This document shows positions 25,111 through 33,700 of a stretch of 64,000 nt of DNA, in pieces. The translations under genes and the position numbers were made by a program. The notes beneath the pieces are model-generated. The model searched no databases, was not told where the DNA came from, and was given only the letters and a program-made list of their open reading frames with translations. Numbering within the stretch: the first letter of the stretch is position 1; each line of letters opens with the position of its first letter. The DNA is taken from positions 179,607 to 243,606 of the forward strand of contig CAVPCU010000003.1 of NCBI GenBank assembly GCA_963702575.1, written 5' to 3'. This DNA is from VRUE01 sp963702575 (GTDB taxonomy: Bacteria; Actinomycetota; Thermoleophilia; Solirubrobacterales; 70-9).

Positions 25111-25918
25111 CGAGGTACTCGCCGTCGGCGGACTCCTCGACCGCGAGCTCGTCGGCAAGCGACTCGAGCGAGCCACCCACGTCGGGCAGTTCGAGCCCTT
25201 CGCGGATGCGCCTGGCCTCGCCCGCCCGCATCGGCCCCAGCCGCAGGGCGACGCCCTCGTCGCGGTCGTCGAGGCCGAGCCGCACGCGGCCGTCGGCGAA
25301 GCTCTCCGGCGCTGCCGCGGCGATCGCGTCGGTGACCAGGACGGCGTCGGAGACGCGGTCGACGGAGAGATCTCGGCGGGCGGCGAGCGCGCCGACCATG
25401 CGGGCGAGAACCGGCCCCAGCAGCTCCGGTCGATCGGTGACGATCTCGGTGGCCTCGGAGAGCTGCGGCGCGGGCCGCTGACCGTCGCCCCCGGACGCGC
25501 CGCCGTTTAGCGGCAGGCGCATCGTCACCTCGGTGCCGCGGTCGACGCCGCCCGAGATCGCGAAGCTGCTCGAGAGGGCCGCGATCAGCGAGAGCCCCAG
25601 CCGCAGGCTGTCGCGCTCGGGCTCGACCTGCGGCCTGATGCCGACGCCCTCGTCGCGCACCGTCACCGTGAGGCCCTCCTCGTCGGCGCTCGCCTCGACG
25701 CAGAGCGGTCCCGCCTCGCCCTGGTAGGCGTGCACGGCGACGTTCATGCAGGCCTCGGTGACAACCGTCTTCAGGTCGGCGAGCCCGGGCTCGTCCATGC
25801 CGATCTCCTCGGCCAGCCCCGCCAGCGCATGACGCACGACCGCGACGTTCTCCGCTTTCGCCGGAAGGGTCATCCGAAGCCCCCTGGGCCTCTGCCTGAT
25901 CGTCGAGTTCTCTGGCAT
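25085..25918 (-). CDS. RsbW-like anti-sigma factor / ATP-binding kinase
   Basis: The protein (277 residues from the ATG at 25918) has an N-terminal GHKL ATPase domain: VVTEACMNVAVHAYQ is the N box, and VRDEGVGI and LGLSLIAALSSSF are the G boxes. This is the fold of RsbW/SpoIIAB kinases that hold the sigma factor and phosphorylate the STAS antagonist. The C-terminal 120 residues are not part of that fold and look like a second, degenerate copy or a separate binding domain. It converges on the sigma gene with 26 bases of overlap. Confidence 0.85.
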   Translation of the reverse strand: MPENSTIRQRPRGLRMTLPAKAENVAVVRHALAGLAEEIGMDEPGLADLKTVVTEACMNVAVHAYQGEAGPLCVEASADEEGLTVTVRDEGVGIRPQVEPERDSLRLGLSLIAALSSSFAISGGVDRGTEVTMRLPLNGGASGGDGQRPAPQLSEATEIVTDRPELLGPVLARMVGALAARRDLSVDRVSDAVLVTDAIAAAAPESFADGRVRLGLDDRDEGVALRLGPMRAGEARRIREGLELPDVGGSLESLADELAVEESADGEYLVIRFAAAP

Positions 25919-26066
25919 CAACCGCATTCTCCGCTGGGACGGTCTGCCCGGCGGTGCCCGAGCATATCGTCGGGCTGTGGTCATCTCCCCGCTACCCTCG
26001 CCCAAACGGGGCAAAACCCGGGGCGGCCCGAATACTCAAAGGCTCGGCTGCGGTAGCATCGACTGT

Positions 26067-26447
26067 GTGAGCCCTGCGCCTTTCGAAGTGGAGAGCGAGC
26101 AGCGCGAGGACGGGATTCATTCCATTGCCGTGCGCGGCGAGCTGGACATGAGCACCGCCCCCGAGCTGGAGGCCGAGATCGACCGGATACTGGCCGGCGA
26201 TGACGTCGCGGTGATGCTCGACCTCTCCGAGTGCGAGTTCATCGATTCGACCGGAATCGCCCTGATCGTCCGCACCTGGCAACGCGTCGACCGTGGCGCC
26301 GACGGCGACGGCGACGGCCGTATCGTCCTCTGCTGCGTCAACCATCAGGTGCGACGGTTGCTGAAGATCACCGGGGTCGAAGCGTCGATCTCGATGCACG
26401 AGCGGCCCGACGCGGCGCTGGCGGAGCTGCAGGCCGCAGCCGGCTAG
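26067..26447 (+). CDS. STAS-domain anti-sigma factor antagonist
   Basis: A single 126-residue STAS domain, SpoIIAA/RsbV type. The phosphorylatable serine lies in CEFIDSTGIALIV, and VRGELDMSTAPELE is the first strand and helix. Unphosphorylated, it should bind the neighbouring kinase and free the sigma factor. The GTG at 26067 is preferred, because the frame upstream of it has no STAS homology. It is divergent from the anti-sigma gene. Confidence 0.9.
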   Translation: MSPAPFEVESEQREDGIHSIAVRGELDMSTAPELEAEIDRILAGDDVAVMLDLSECEFIDSTGIALIVRTWQRVDRGADGDGDGRIVLCCVNHQVRRLLKITGVEASISMHERPDAALAELQAAAG

Positions 26448-26465
26448 AGGCCTCGGCCGGCGCTC

Positions 26466-28253
26466 TCAGACCGCAGTCGCGGAAAAGCGGGCGTCAGCCT
26501 GGTCGGGGTCGGGGAAGACCTCGCCGCGGACGAAGCGCTCCCCGGCCAGCTCCCAGATCCAGGCGACCGGCATGTCGCGTATGCCGAGGTCGCGGCTGCG
26601 GGCGTAGACGCGGCCCCGTACCAGCAGGCTGGAGCCGTGCCGCTCGAGCTCGCTCGGGGTGATCAACAGCTCTTCCCAGGTCTCGGCGACGTCTTCGAGG
26701 TACTCGTGCAGCCCGGCCGCGCCGACGTATGGCGCCGCGCGCCCGATCGCGTCCGCGGTCGGGGTCGGGAAGAAGTCCATCCTCTCGTCGCAGGCGGCGA
26801 CGATTCCCGCCTCGTCGCGGCGGTTGAAGCACCCGTAGAGGCGCTCGACCAGGGCCATCTCGGGGCCCTCCATGGCCGCCGCCGGGCCGGCGCCGGCAGG
26901 GACCGCGCTCGAGGTGCGGGAGACGGCGAGGATCGCCACGTCGTCCTCCAGCGCGCCGCCGGTGAACTCGTGCAGCTCGGCCTCGAGCCGCTGTGCGGCG
27001 AGCGCCGGATTGCCCGCGCCGCTCACCACCTGGCGCAGGCGGGGCTCGCCGAAGCGGCCCTCGGAGCCGCGCGCCTCGGCGATCCCGTCGGTGACCGTGA
27101 CGAGCTGCTGAGCGGCCGTGATCTCACAGCTCGAGAGGCGCCAGGAAGCGTCGCGGAAGGCGCCGAGCACGGGGTCGGCGTCGGCGACCTCGCTCACCTG
27201 CCCGTCCTCGACCAGCAGCGGCGGGGGGTGGCCGGCGACCGCCAGCCGCACCGGCTGCACCGGGTCCTCGCGCAACACGACCAAGGCGACGCTGCAGAGG
27301 GCCACCTCCTCGCGCGCCAGCAGCGTCCGGTTGAGGGTCGCCAGGGCGACGACGGGGTCGCCGGTCAGCACCGCGGCGGTACGCAACGTGTAGCGGGCTA
27401 CGGCGGCCACGGCCGCGGCCCGGGCGCCGCGGCCGGTGACGTCGCCGATCGCCAACATCCAGCCCCCCGGCACCTTGAAGACGTCGTAGAAGTCGCCGCC
27501 GACCTCGTTGTGCGCCCCGGAGGGGCGATAGGTCGCGGCGACGGACCAGCCGGGGATGTGGGGCAGCGGCGAGGGCAACAGGCCGCGCTGCAACGACTCG
27601 GCGATCTCGGCCCGCGCCTGCTCGGCCCGCTCGAGGTCGGCGAAGAGGCCGCAGTTGTCGAGCGCCAGGGCGATGCGGCCGGAGAGGATCCAGGCGAAGT
27701 GGGCGTCGCCGCGGCGGTAGCGGCGGCCCGACCAGGCGACCCCGAGCGTGAGCGCTCCCGTCACCCGGCCGCGGGCGTTCAGCGCAACCGTGACCGCCGA
27801 GCGCGGTTCGAGCCGTCGCAGCAGTTCGAGGTCGCGCGGCCCGTCGGCGAGGTCGCGCAACTCGTCCTCGCCCATGCGCTCGAAGAAGCGCGGCTCGAGC
27901 GAGGCCCGGCCAGCCTCGGAGAGCATGTGGTCGGGGATCGAGGGCCGACGTTCGGCCATGCCCTCTTCGACCCGCGGCCAGGCGCCCGGCGCCAGCCGAA
28001 CCGCCACCCGTTCGACTCGGCCGTCGGCGATCAGGTCGATCAGGCAGAAGTCGGCGAAGCCGGGCACGAGGATGTCGCAGATCGCGTCGTAGGTCTGCTC
28101 GAGGCTGCCGCCGGCGTCGGAGACGGCGGCGATCTCATCGAGGATGCGGAAGCGGCGGCGAACCGTGCGCTCGTGCCTCAGCAGCGCGACAGCCGCGATT
28201 GCGAGCGCCAAGAGCCCCGTCGCGACGACCTCCGTGACCCCGATCCAGCCCAA
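26466..28253 (-). CDS. GAF-PP2C (SpoIIE-type) phosphatase fused to SnoaL-like domain
   Basis: The 595-residue protein begins with a transmembrane helix (residues 7-25) and a GAF sensor domain (about 40-195). The SpoIIE phosphatase domain (about 225-435) has GGDFYDVF and AIGDVTGRG metal motifs and ALEDDVAILAV at its end. Residues 465-585 form a SnoaL/NTF2-like domain (ERLYGCFNRRDEAGIVAACDERMDFF). It should dephosphorylate the STAS antagonist and so activate the sigma factor. The fused ligand-binding domain is unusual in this family. Confidence 0.87.
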   Translation of the reverse strand: MGWIGVTEVVATGLLALAIAAVALLRHERTVRRRFRILDEIAAVSDAGGSLEQTYDAICDILVPGFADFCLIDLIADGRVERVAVRLAPGAWPRVEEGMAERRPSIPDHMLSEAGRASLEPRFFERMGEDELRDLADGPRDLELLRRLEPRSAVTVALNARGRVTGALTLGVAWSGRRYRRGDAHFAWILSGRIALALDNCGLFADLERAEQARAEIAESLQRGLLPSPLPHIPGWSVAATYRPSGAHNEVGGDFYDVFKVPGGWMLAIGDVTGRGARAAAVAAVARYTLRTAAVLTGDPVVALATLNRTLLAREEVALCSVALVVLREDPVQPVRLAVAGHPPPLLVEDGQVSEVADADPVLGAFRDASWRLSSCEITAAQQLVTVTDGIAEARGSEGRFGEPRLRQVVSGAGNPALAAQRLEAELHEFTGGALEDDVAILAVSRTSSAVPAGAGPAAAMEGPEMALVERLYGCFNRRDEAGIVAACDERMDFFPTPTADAIGRAAPYVGAAGLHEYLEDVAETWEELLITPSELERHGSSLLVRGRVYARSRDLGIRDMPVAWIWELAGERFVRGEVFPDPDQADARFSATAV

Positions 28254-28294
28254 TTTCCCTCCAGTCGACTGCTACTGAAAAGAGAGTACCCGGT

Positions 28295-29395
28295 TCAGCC
28301 CCCGAAGGAGGCGCGCGGGACGGTTTCGGCGTCGCCGCCCGTCCAGGCGTTGAACCGGTACCAGGCGGGCTTCGCTTCGCGTTCTTCGGTCAACAGGCCG
28401 GCCGAGTCGCAGAACTGGCAGGTGCCCTTCTCGTCGGCCCAGGAGAACCACCAGACGCCACCGATCCGCCAGGCGGAGCGGTGGCCGGCGAGCAAGGAGA
28501 AGGCCTGGTCGAGTTCGCGCGCCTGGCCCTCCAGGCCGCGCTCCCAGCGGGTCTGGAAGCTGTCCGAGCCCCAGCCCAGCTCGGTGACGTAGAGCGGCGT
28601 GGCGGAGTCGTGGTGACGGCGCATCACCCGCCGCAGGTTGCGGATCTGCGGCACCATCGCCCGCGCGTCGGCGACGTAGGGGTGCAGGGCGATCCCGTCG
28701 AAGTAGCGCTTCACGTCGCGCGCCCGGTAGAGGCGGTCGAGGAACTCGCCGGAGGGGACGTTGGGGGGCACCTGCAGGGGACGGCCGAAGAGGCCGCCGA
28801 GGATCACCCGGGCGGCGGGGTCGGCCGCGTGGATCGTGCGGCCGCTGACGCGGACGAGGTCGGCAAAGCGCTCGGGGCTCGCGTCGGCCGAGAAGGTGAC
28901 GATGTTCTCCTCGTTCCAGACCTCCCAGTCGCGGATCGGCAGGTAGGGCAGTTCGGGGTTTTCTTCCCAGAAGCTGCCGCCGTCGCCGTAGCGGCGAACC
29001 GCCTGCCTGAGGAAGCTGGCCCACGCCCGCAGGGCCCCCGGCCCACCGACCGGTTCGATCCGGGGCTGCGGCGCGACCCAGGCCGGCGTGCCCCAGACGA
29101 AGGGGAAGACCCGCAGCCCCGATTCGGCGGCGAGCGTGACCGAGCGATCGAAGTCCGACCAATCGGGCGGAGCCAGCCAGGGACCGTATTCCTCGACGCT
29201 CTTCCAGTAGAGCGGCAGGCGCACGCTCTCGATGCCCGAATCCGCCATCAGCGCGAAGTCCGAGCGGGTGGACACCCCCTGCGGCGAGATGCCGAAGAAG
29301 CCGGGCGGAACGTACGCGGCCGGGGCCGGCGCGGGCAGCGCGAACAGCGCCGCGACGGCGGCGATCGGCAGCAGCTTTCGGAGCGAGGCGGACAC
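28295..29395 (-). CDS. Secreted clan GH-A glycoside hydrolase
   Basis: The 366-residue product starts (GTG) with a signal peptide, SLRKLLPIAAVAALFALPAPAPA, and is probably exported. The TIM-barrel shows the acid/base WNEEN (residues about 155-160) and the nucleophile in YVTELGWG, the clan GH-A pattern seen in families 5 and 39. GIESVRLPLYWKSVEEYGPW is the usual first-barrel segment. The sugar specificity is unknown. A tRNA gene lies 88 bases upstream on the other strand. Confidence 0.82.
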   Translation of the reverse strand: MSASLRKLLPIAAVAALFALPAPAPAAYVPPGFFGISPQGVSTRSDFALMADSGIESVRLPLYWKSVEEYGPWLAPPDWSDFDRSVTLAAESGLRVFPFVWGTPAWVAPQPRIEPVGGPGALRAWASFLRQAVRRYGDGGSFWEENPELPYLPIRDWEVWNEENIVTFSADASPERFADLVRVSGRTIHAADPAARVILGGLFGRPLQVPPNVPSGEFLDRLYRARDVKRYFDGIALHPYVADARAMVPQIRNLRRVMRRHHDSATPLYVTELGWGSDSFQTRWERGLEGQARELDQAFSLLAGHRSAWRIGGVWWFSWADEKGTCQFCDSAGLLTEEREAKPAWYRFNAWTGGDAETVPRASFGG

Positions 29396-29483
29396 CAGAT
29401 AGACAGAACCCCTGCCCGCCCCAAGGTAGCGCTCGGCCGCTCGCGGGCGGCCTCCGCCGGCCTTCTGGGATAATCGCCTCCTT

Positions 29484-29557
29484 CGGGGCGTGGCGCAGCC
29501 TGGTAGCGCGCACCGTTCGGGTCGGTGAGGTCCCCGGTTCAAATCCGGGCGCCCCGA
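29484..29557 (+). tRNA. tRNA-Pro (anticodon CGG)
   Basis: The 74-base sequence folds as a tRNA. The acceptor arms are CGGGGCG/CGCCCCG, the D arm contains AGCCTGGTAG, the anticodon stem is CACCG/CGGTG with loop TTCGGGT (anticodon CGG), and the T arm is CCCGG-TTCAAAT-CCGGG. The discriminator is A and no CCA is encoded. Confidence 0.96.
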
Positions 29558-29563
29558 TATTTC

Positions 29564-30289
29564 CTATTCCACCGCGGCGATGGCGCCTTCGATCTGGGCG
29601 AGGTCGGGGCCGTCCTGGAGGGTGCGGACGCCGCGCGGACCGTCGACGATGGTCGCCATCTGGGTGCGGATGCCGAGCTTCGTGCCCAGTTCTTCGTAGC
29701 CTTCGAGTTGGCGGGTGATCGCGCTGCCGGAACGGCTTCCCTGGTTCAGGGCTTCGCGCCATTCGAGCACGTCGAGTTCGCCGATCGACCCGGCCAGCGA
29801 TTCGACGAAATCGTCGTCGATTTCGGTGCGCTTCGCTTCGTCCTGGTTGAGGAAGAAGAGGTAGGTGTACTGCCAGCCGTAGCCCTGCTGCGCGGCGGCC
29901 TCGGCGCCGAAGAAGCCCTTCTCGAGCGGGTTTTCGGCGACCGAGTAGTGGCGCAGGAGCAGCTTCGCGTCGCCCGGCCGCGCGTAGCGTTCGGCCAGCG
30001 CCGGCATCGTTTCGAGGAAGTTGTCGCGGCAGTTGCCGCACTGCAGGTCGGCGAAGACCTGGATCGATACCGGTGCGTCGGAGGAGCCGAGGCGGTCGCC
30101 TTCCTGCGGGATGCCACCGAAGGTCGCCTGCGCGGTCGAGATCCCTTCGATCCTGACCGGCGCCCGGCCGGCCTTCTTGGTCGCGATCCCGACCAGCGCG
30201 TAGCCGAGCGCGCCCAGCGCCAGGACCAGCACGAGCAGGACCCAGATCCGGCCGCGGCGGGGAAGCGGCGTGGCTGCGGCTTCGGACAC
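29564..30289 (-). CDS. DsbA-like membrane-anchored thioredoxin-fold protein
   Basis: A 241-residue protein with one N-terminal transmembrane helix (IWVLLVLVLALGALGYALVGI) and an extracytoplasmic DsbA-like thioredoxin domain. The redox site is CGNC in FADLQCGNCRDNFLETMPAL. It would oxidise or isomerise disulfides in exported proteins. The C-terminal KLGIRTQMATIVDGPRGVRTL fits the cis-proline strand, although the proline itself is not in the usual place. Transcribed toward the tRNA gene. Confidence 0.88.
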   Translation of the reverse strand: MSEAAATPLPRRGRIWVLLVLVLALGALGYALVGIATKKAGRAPVRIEGISTAQATFGGIPQEGDRLGSSDAPVSIQVFADLQCGNCRDNFLETMPALAERYARPGDAKLLLRHYSVAENPLEKGFFGAEAAAQQGYGWQYTYLFFLNQDEAKRTEIDDDFVESLAGSIGELDVLEWREALNQGSRSGSAITRQLEGYEELGTKLGIRTQMATIVDGPRGVRTLQDGPDLAQIEGAIAAVE

Positions 30290-30363
30290 CGCGGGGAGGT
30301 TGACAGGTCCGCCCCTGCGGGTACATTGCTGCTACCCGATTTCAACGACCTGGGAGGTCCCGC

Positions 30364-30540
30364 GTGGCCAATCACCTCACCCCGTCCGAACTGGCAGAGG
30401 AGCTGCAGATGAAACGGCAGGAGGTGATCGGCAAATGCGTTGAGATGCACGTGCCGATCTTCCACGGCCGCATCGACAAGTCGCTCTTCCGCAGCTCGTT
30501 GCGCCAGTCCTCCGCGCGCCCCAAGCAGCGCACGGTCTAG
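30364..30540 (+). CDS. 58-residue HTH / IF2N-like small protein
   Basis: GTG start with GGGAGG six bases upstream, ending in TAG at 30540. The peptide begins MANHLTPSELAEELQMKRQE and contains EVIGKCVEMHVPIFHGRID. The pattern ELA-x-EL-x-(7)-EVI-x-KC-x-E resembles the IF2 N-terminal module or a MerR-like helix-turn-helix, suggesting nucleic-acid binding. The basic tail (SSARPKQRTV) agrees. Codon use matches the neighbours. It lies just before the acyl-CoA ligase, but a functional link is not evident. Confidence 0.72.
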   Translation: MANHLTPSELAEELQMKRQEVIGKCVEMHVPIFHGRIDKSLFRSSLRQSSARPKQRTV

Positions 30541-30579
30541 CGTCAATCGCGCAAACTGCGGTCGACTAGACTCCCCGCC

Positions 30580-32364
30580 GTGGAGGAGCGGGGCACCAAA
30601 TCGACCACTCTCGCGGACCTGCTGCCGCGTGCCGCCGAGCGCTATGGCGACGCGCCCGCGATCCGCTTCAAGGACGGCGAGAGCTGGGTCACGCGCAGCT
30701 TTGCCGAGGTCGCCGAGACGGTTCGCTCGCTCGCCCTCGGCCTGATCGATCTCGGCGTCCAGCCCGGCGACAAGGTCTCGATCCTCGCCAACACGCGGCC
30801 CGAGTGGACCTACCTCGACTTCGCCGCCCTCTCGATCGGCGCGGTCGTCGTGCCGATCTACCAGACCAACTCGCCGGAGGAGTGCCAGTACGTGCTCGAG
30901 AACTCCGACGCCAAGGTCGTCGTCGTCGAGGACGAGGAGCAGATCGAGAAGATCCGCGAGGTCCGCGGCTCGCTGCCGCTGCTCGAGCACGTCGTGCGGA
31001 TGACCGGCGCCAGCGAGGACGCGATCTCGCTCGAGCAGCTCGCCGGGCGCGGCGTCGGCCGCGACGCCGCCGAGTGGGAGCGGCGCTGGAGCGCCGTCAC
31101 CCCGGCCGACATCTGCACCTTCATCTACACCTCGGGCACGACCGGGCCGCCGAAGGGCTGCGTGATCAGCCACGGCAACTACCGGGCGATGCTCGACATG
31201 GTCAACCAGACCAGCACGATCGAAGACGAAGACCTCACCTACCTCTACCTCCCGCTCGCCCACTCCTTCGCCCTGCTGATCCAGCTCGGCAGCTTCGACC
31301 TCGGCGCGACGCTCGCCTACTGGGAGCGCGACCCGCTGAAGATCATGCCCAACCTGGCCGAGGTGAAGCCGACCTACTTCCCCTCGGTGCCGCGCATCTT
31401 CGAGAAGATCCACACGATGGCCACCGGCGCCATGGAGAAGGAGGGCGGCCTGAAGAAGGCGGTCTTCGAGTGGTCGATCCGGGTCGGCGGCAAGGTGCGC
31501 GCGGCCGAGCGCAACGGCCGCCAGCCGGGCTTCCTGCTGCGCAAGCAGTACGAGTTCGCCGACAAGCAGGTGCTGTCGAAGATCCGCGGCCTCTTCGGCG
31601 GGCGGCTGCGCCTCGCCGTCTCCGGCGCGGCGCCGATCAGCCCCGAGATCCTGCGCTTCTTCGACGCCGCCGGCGTGCTCGTGCTCGAGGGCTGGGGGAT
31701 GACCGAGACCTCGACCGCGGCGACGATCTCCTCGCCGGAGGACTTCAAGATCGGCACGATCGGCAAACCCTTCCCCGGCTGCCAGGTGAAGATCGCCGAG
31801 GACGGCGAGATCCTGGTCAAGGGCCCCAACGTCTTCCAGGGCTACTACAAGAACGACGAGGCGACCCGCGAGACGATCGTCAACGGCTGGCTGCACACCG
31901 GCGACCTCGGCGCGATCGACGAGGACGGCTTCATCCGGATCACGGGACGGAAAAAGGACATCATCATCACCGCCGGCGGCAAGAACATCACCCCGGCCAA
32001 CCTCGAGGGCGCGATCAAGCAGCACCCGCTCGTCTCCCAGTGCGTCGTCGTCGGCGACCGCCGGCCCTACCTGGTCGCGCTCGTCACCCTCGATCCCGAG
32101 GAAGCGCTCGCCTACGCCAAGGAGCACGGCCTGCCCGAGGACCCTGCCGAGCTGGCGCGCAACCCCGAGGTCAAGGCCGCGATCGAGGCCCACCTGGACA
32201 AGGTCAACGAGAAGTTCGCCCGGGTCGAGCAGGTGAAGAAGATCGCGATCCTGCCGCATGACCTCTCGCAGGAAAGCGGCGAGCTGACGCCGACGCTGAA
32301 GGTCAAGCGCGCCGTCGTCGCCGACAAGCACCAGGGCGAGATCGAGCAGCTCTACGCCGGCTGA
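30580..32364 (+). CDS. fadD: Long-chain acyl-CoA synthetase (AMP-forming)
   Basis: The 594-residue enzyme activates fatty acids with ATP and CoA. The adenylation motifs are clear: YTSGTTGPPKG (P-loop), EGWGMTETS, HTGDLG and the C-terminal ITAGGKNITPANLEG. The sequence is closest in style to the FAA1/ACSL branch. GTG start. It is convergent with the patatin gene, which releases fatty acids from lipids, so the pair could recycle membrane lipids. Confidence 0.93.
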   Translation: MEERGTKSTTLADLLPRAAERYGDAPAIRFKDGESWVTRSFAEVAETVRSLALGLIDLGVQPGDKVSILANTRPEWTYLDFAALSIGAVVVPIYQTNSPEECQYVLENSDAKVVVVEDEEQIEKIREVRGSLPLLEHVVRMTGASEDAISLEQLAGRGVGRDAAEWERRWSAVTPADICTFIYTSGTTGPPKGCVISHGNYRAMLDMVNQTSTIEDEDLTYLYLPLAHSFALLIQLGSFDLGATLAYWERDPLKIMPNLAEVKPTYFPSVPRIFEKIHTMATGAMEKEGGLKKAVFEWSIRVGGKVRAAERNGRQPGFLLRKQYEFADKQVLSKIRGLFGGRLRLAVSGAAPISPEILRFFDAAGVLVLEGWGMTETSTAATISSPEDFKIGTIGKPFPGCQVKIAEDGEILVKGPNVFQGYYKNDEATRETIVNGWLHTGDLGAIDEDGFIRITGRKKDIIITAGGKNITPANLEGAIKQHPLVSQCVVVGDRRPYLVALVTLDPEEALAYAKEHGLPEDPAELARNPEVKAAIEAHLDKVNEKFARVEQVKKIAILPHDLSQESGELTPTLKVKRAVVADKHQGEIEQLYAG

Positions 32365-32383
32365 GCGGCCGGGGGCTGCGGCG

Positions 32384-33637
32384 CTAGGAGGCCTCGCCGG
32401 GAAGCAACGCGGTCGTCGTCTGCTCGAGCACCCGCCGCCACGCCGACGTCTGCCCCGGCTCCTCCTCGGAGGCGCGCTCGACCGCGCGGCGCACCCGCCG
32501 CTCGGAGATCTCGAGGCCGTGGCGCTCGGCGATCTCCTTGTAGCGGTCGTAGTCCTGGGCGAGGGTCGCGGTCACCGTCTCGAAACCGTGGCGAGCGATG
32601 TCCAGGCGGCGCGAGTAGTCCATGATCGGCGTGCCGAACATCAGCTCGTCGTTGGGCTCGGGCTCGAGCAGGATGATGTCGACGCCCGGGTATTTCTCCT
32701 CCCACTGGGCGACCGCCTCGTGCAGGCGGGCGTGGGCGATCAGGCGGAAGGCCTGGTTGGCGACGCCGGGCATCCCCATGTCGGAGACGCGCCGGGCGCG
32801 GGTGCCGAAGACCGTCGACATGCTCTGCTGGAAGTCGTTGACGAAAGGCACCAACGGGTTGACGACGACGATGAACTTGGCGCCCTTCTCGACCGCGATG
32901 TCGACGTTGGTGGTCGAGCGGATGCCGCCGTCGACTAGCTGGCGGCCCTTCAGGTCGACCGGCTTGTAGACGACCGGCAGCGCGGTCGAGCACTCGACCG
33001 CCTTGGAGATCGGCACGTCGTCCCAGCCGGGCTCGCCGAAGACCAACCGCTCGCAGGTGTCGAGGTCGGTCGCGGTCAGGTAGAGTTCGTTATCCAGCAG
33101 GCGGAAGTCGTTGACCCTGCCCGCGTCGGCCAGCACCTGCTCGACGTAATCGCCGACGCCGGCGCCGGAGTAGAGCCCGGTCGGCAGCGCCTCGGCGAGG
33201 CCGACGACGATGTCGATCGCCGAGAAGTCCCCCATCCGGACCAGGCGGCTGAGCAGCTCAGCGGTGCGCAGCGGCAGCATCGCCGCCGTCCGCGCCACGC
33301 CGAGGTAGTCGAACTTGAGGACCTTGGAGAGATCGAGGTCGTCGAAGTCGGAGCTGACCCGGTCATTGATCGCCTGCATCATTTCGTCGGGCGTGACGCC
33401 GTTGGCGAGCATCGTCGCGACGAAGGATCCGGCGCTGGTGCCGACGTAGACGTCGAAGTTGGTGACGGTGCTGTTGACCGCGAGCAGATCGAGCGCCCGC
33501 AGCGCTCCGATCTCATAGACCCCACCGGTGAAGCCGCCGCCGCCGAGCACCAGGGCGGTCTTCGAGGGCCGCTTCCGACCTTTGCCCCGTTTGCGGCGCG
33601 GAGTCTGATCGATCTCGACGACCTTGCCCATAAACAT
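32384..33637 (-). CDS. Patatin-like phospholipase
   Basis: The 417-residue protein carries the patatin catalytic dyad: the glycine-rich oxyanion loop LGGGGFTGGVYEIGAL, the nucleophile in GTSAGS, and the aspartate in LVDGGIRS. It should hydrolyse acyl esters of phospholipids. No signal peptide is seen, so it is probably cytoplasmic or membrane-associated. ATG 33637 or the ATG two codons later may be used. The C-terminal 80 residues after the catalytic domain are charged and helical. Confidence 0.9.
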   Translation of the reverse strand: MFMGKVVEIDQTPRRKRGKGRKRPSKTALVLGGGGFTGGVYEIGALRALDLLAVNSTVTNFDVYVGTSAGSFVATMLANGVTPDEMMQAINDRVSSDFDDLDLSKVLKFDYLGVARTAAMLPLRTAELLSRLVRMGDFSAIDIVVGLAEALPTGLYSGAGVGDYVEQVLADAGRVNDFRLLDNELYLTATDLDTCERLVFGEPGWDDVPISKAVECSTALPVVYKPVDLKGRQLVDGGIRSTTNVDIAVEKGAKFIVVVNPLVPFVNDFQQSMSTVFGTRARRVSDMGMPGVANQAFRLIAHARLHEAVAQWEEKYPGVDIILLEPEPNDELMFGTPIMDYSRRLDIARHGFETVTATLAQDYDRYKEIAERHGLEISERRVRRAVERASEEEPGQTSAWRRVLEQTTTALLPGEAS

Positions 33638-33700
33638 GGATTATCCCAGATGGATCGGCCTGGCCCGCTACCTTGGCGTGCTGCCGTGTTGCAATTTGCG

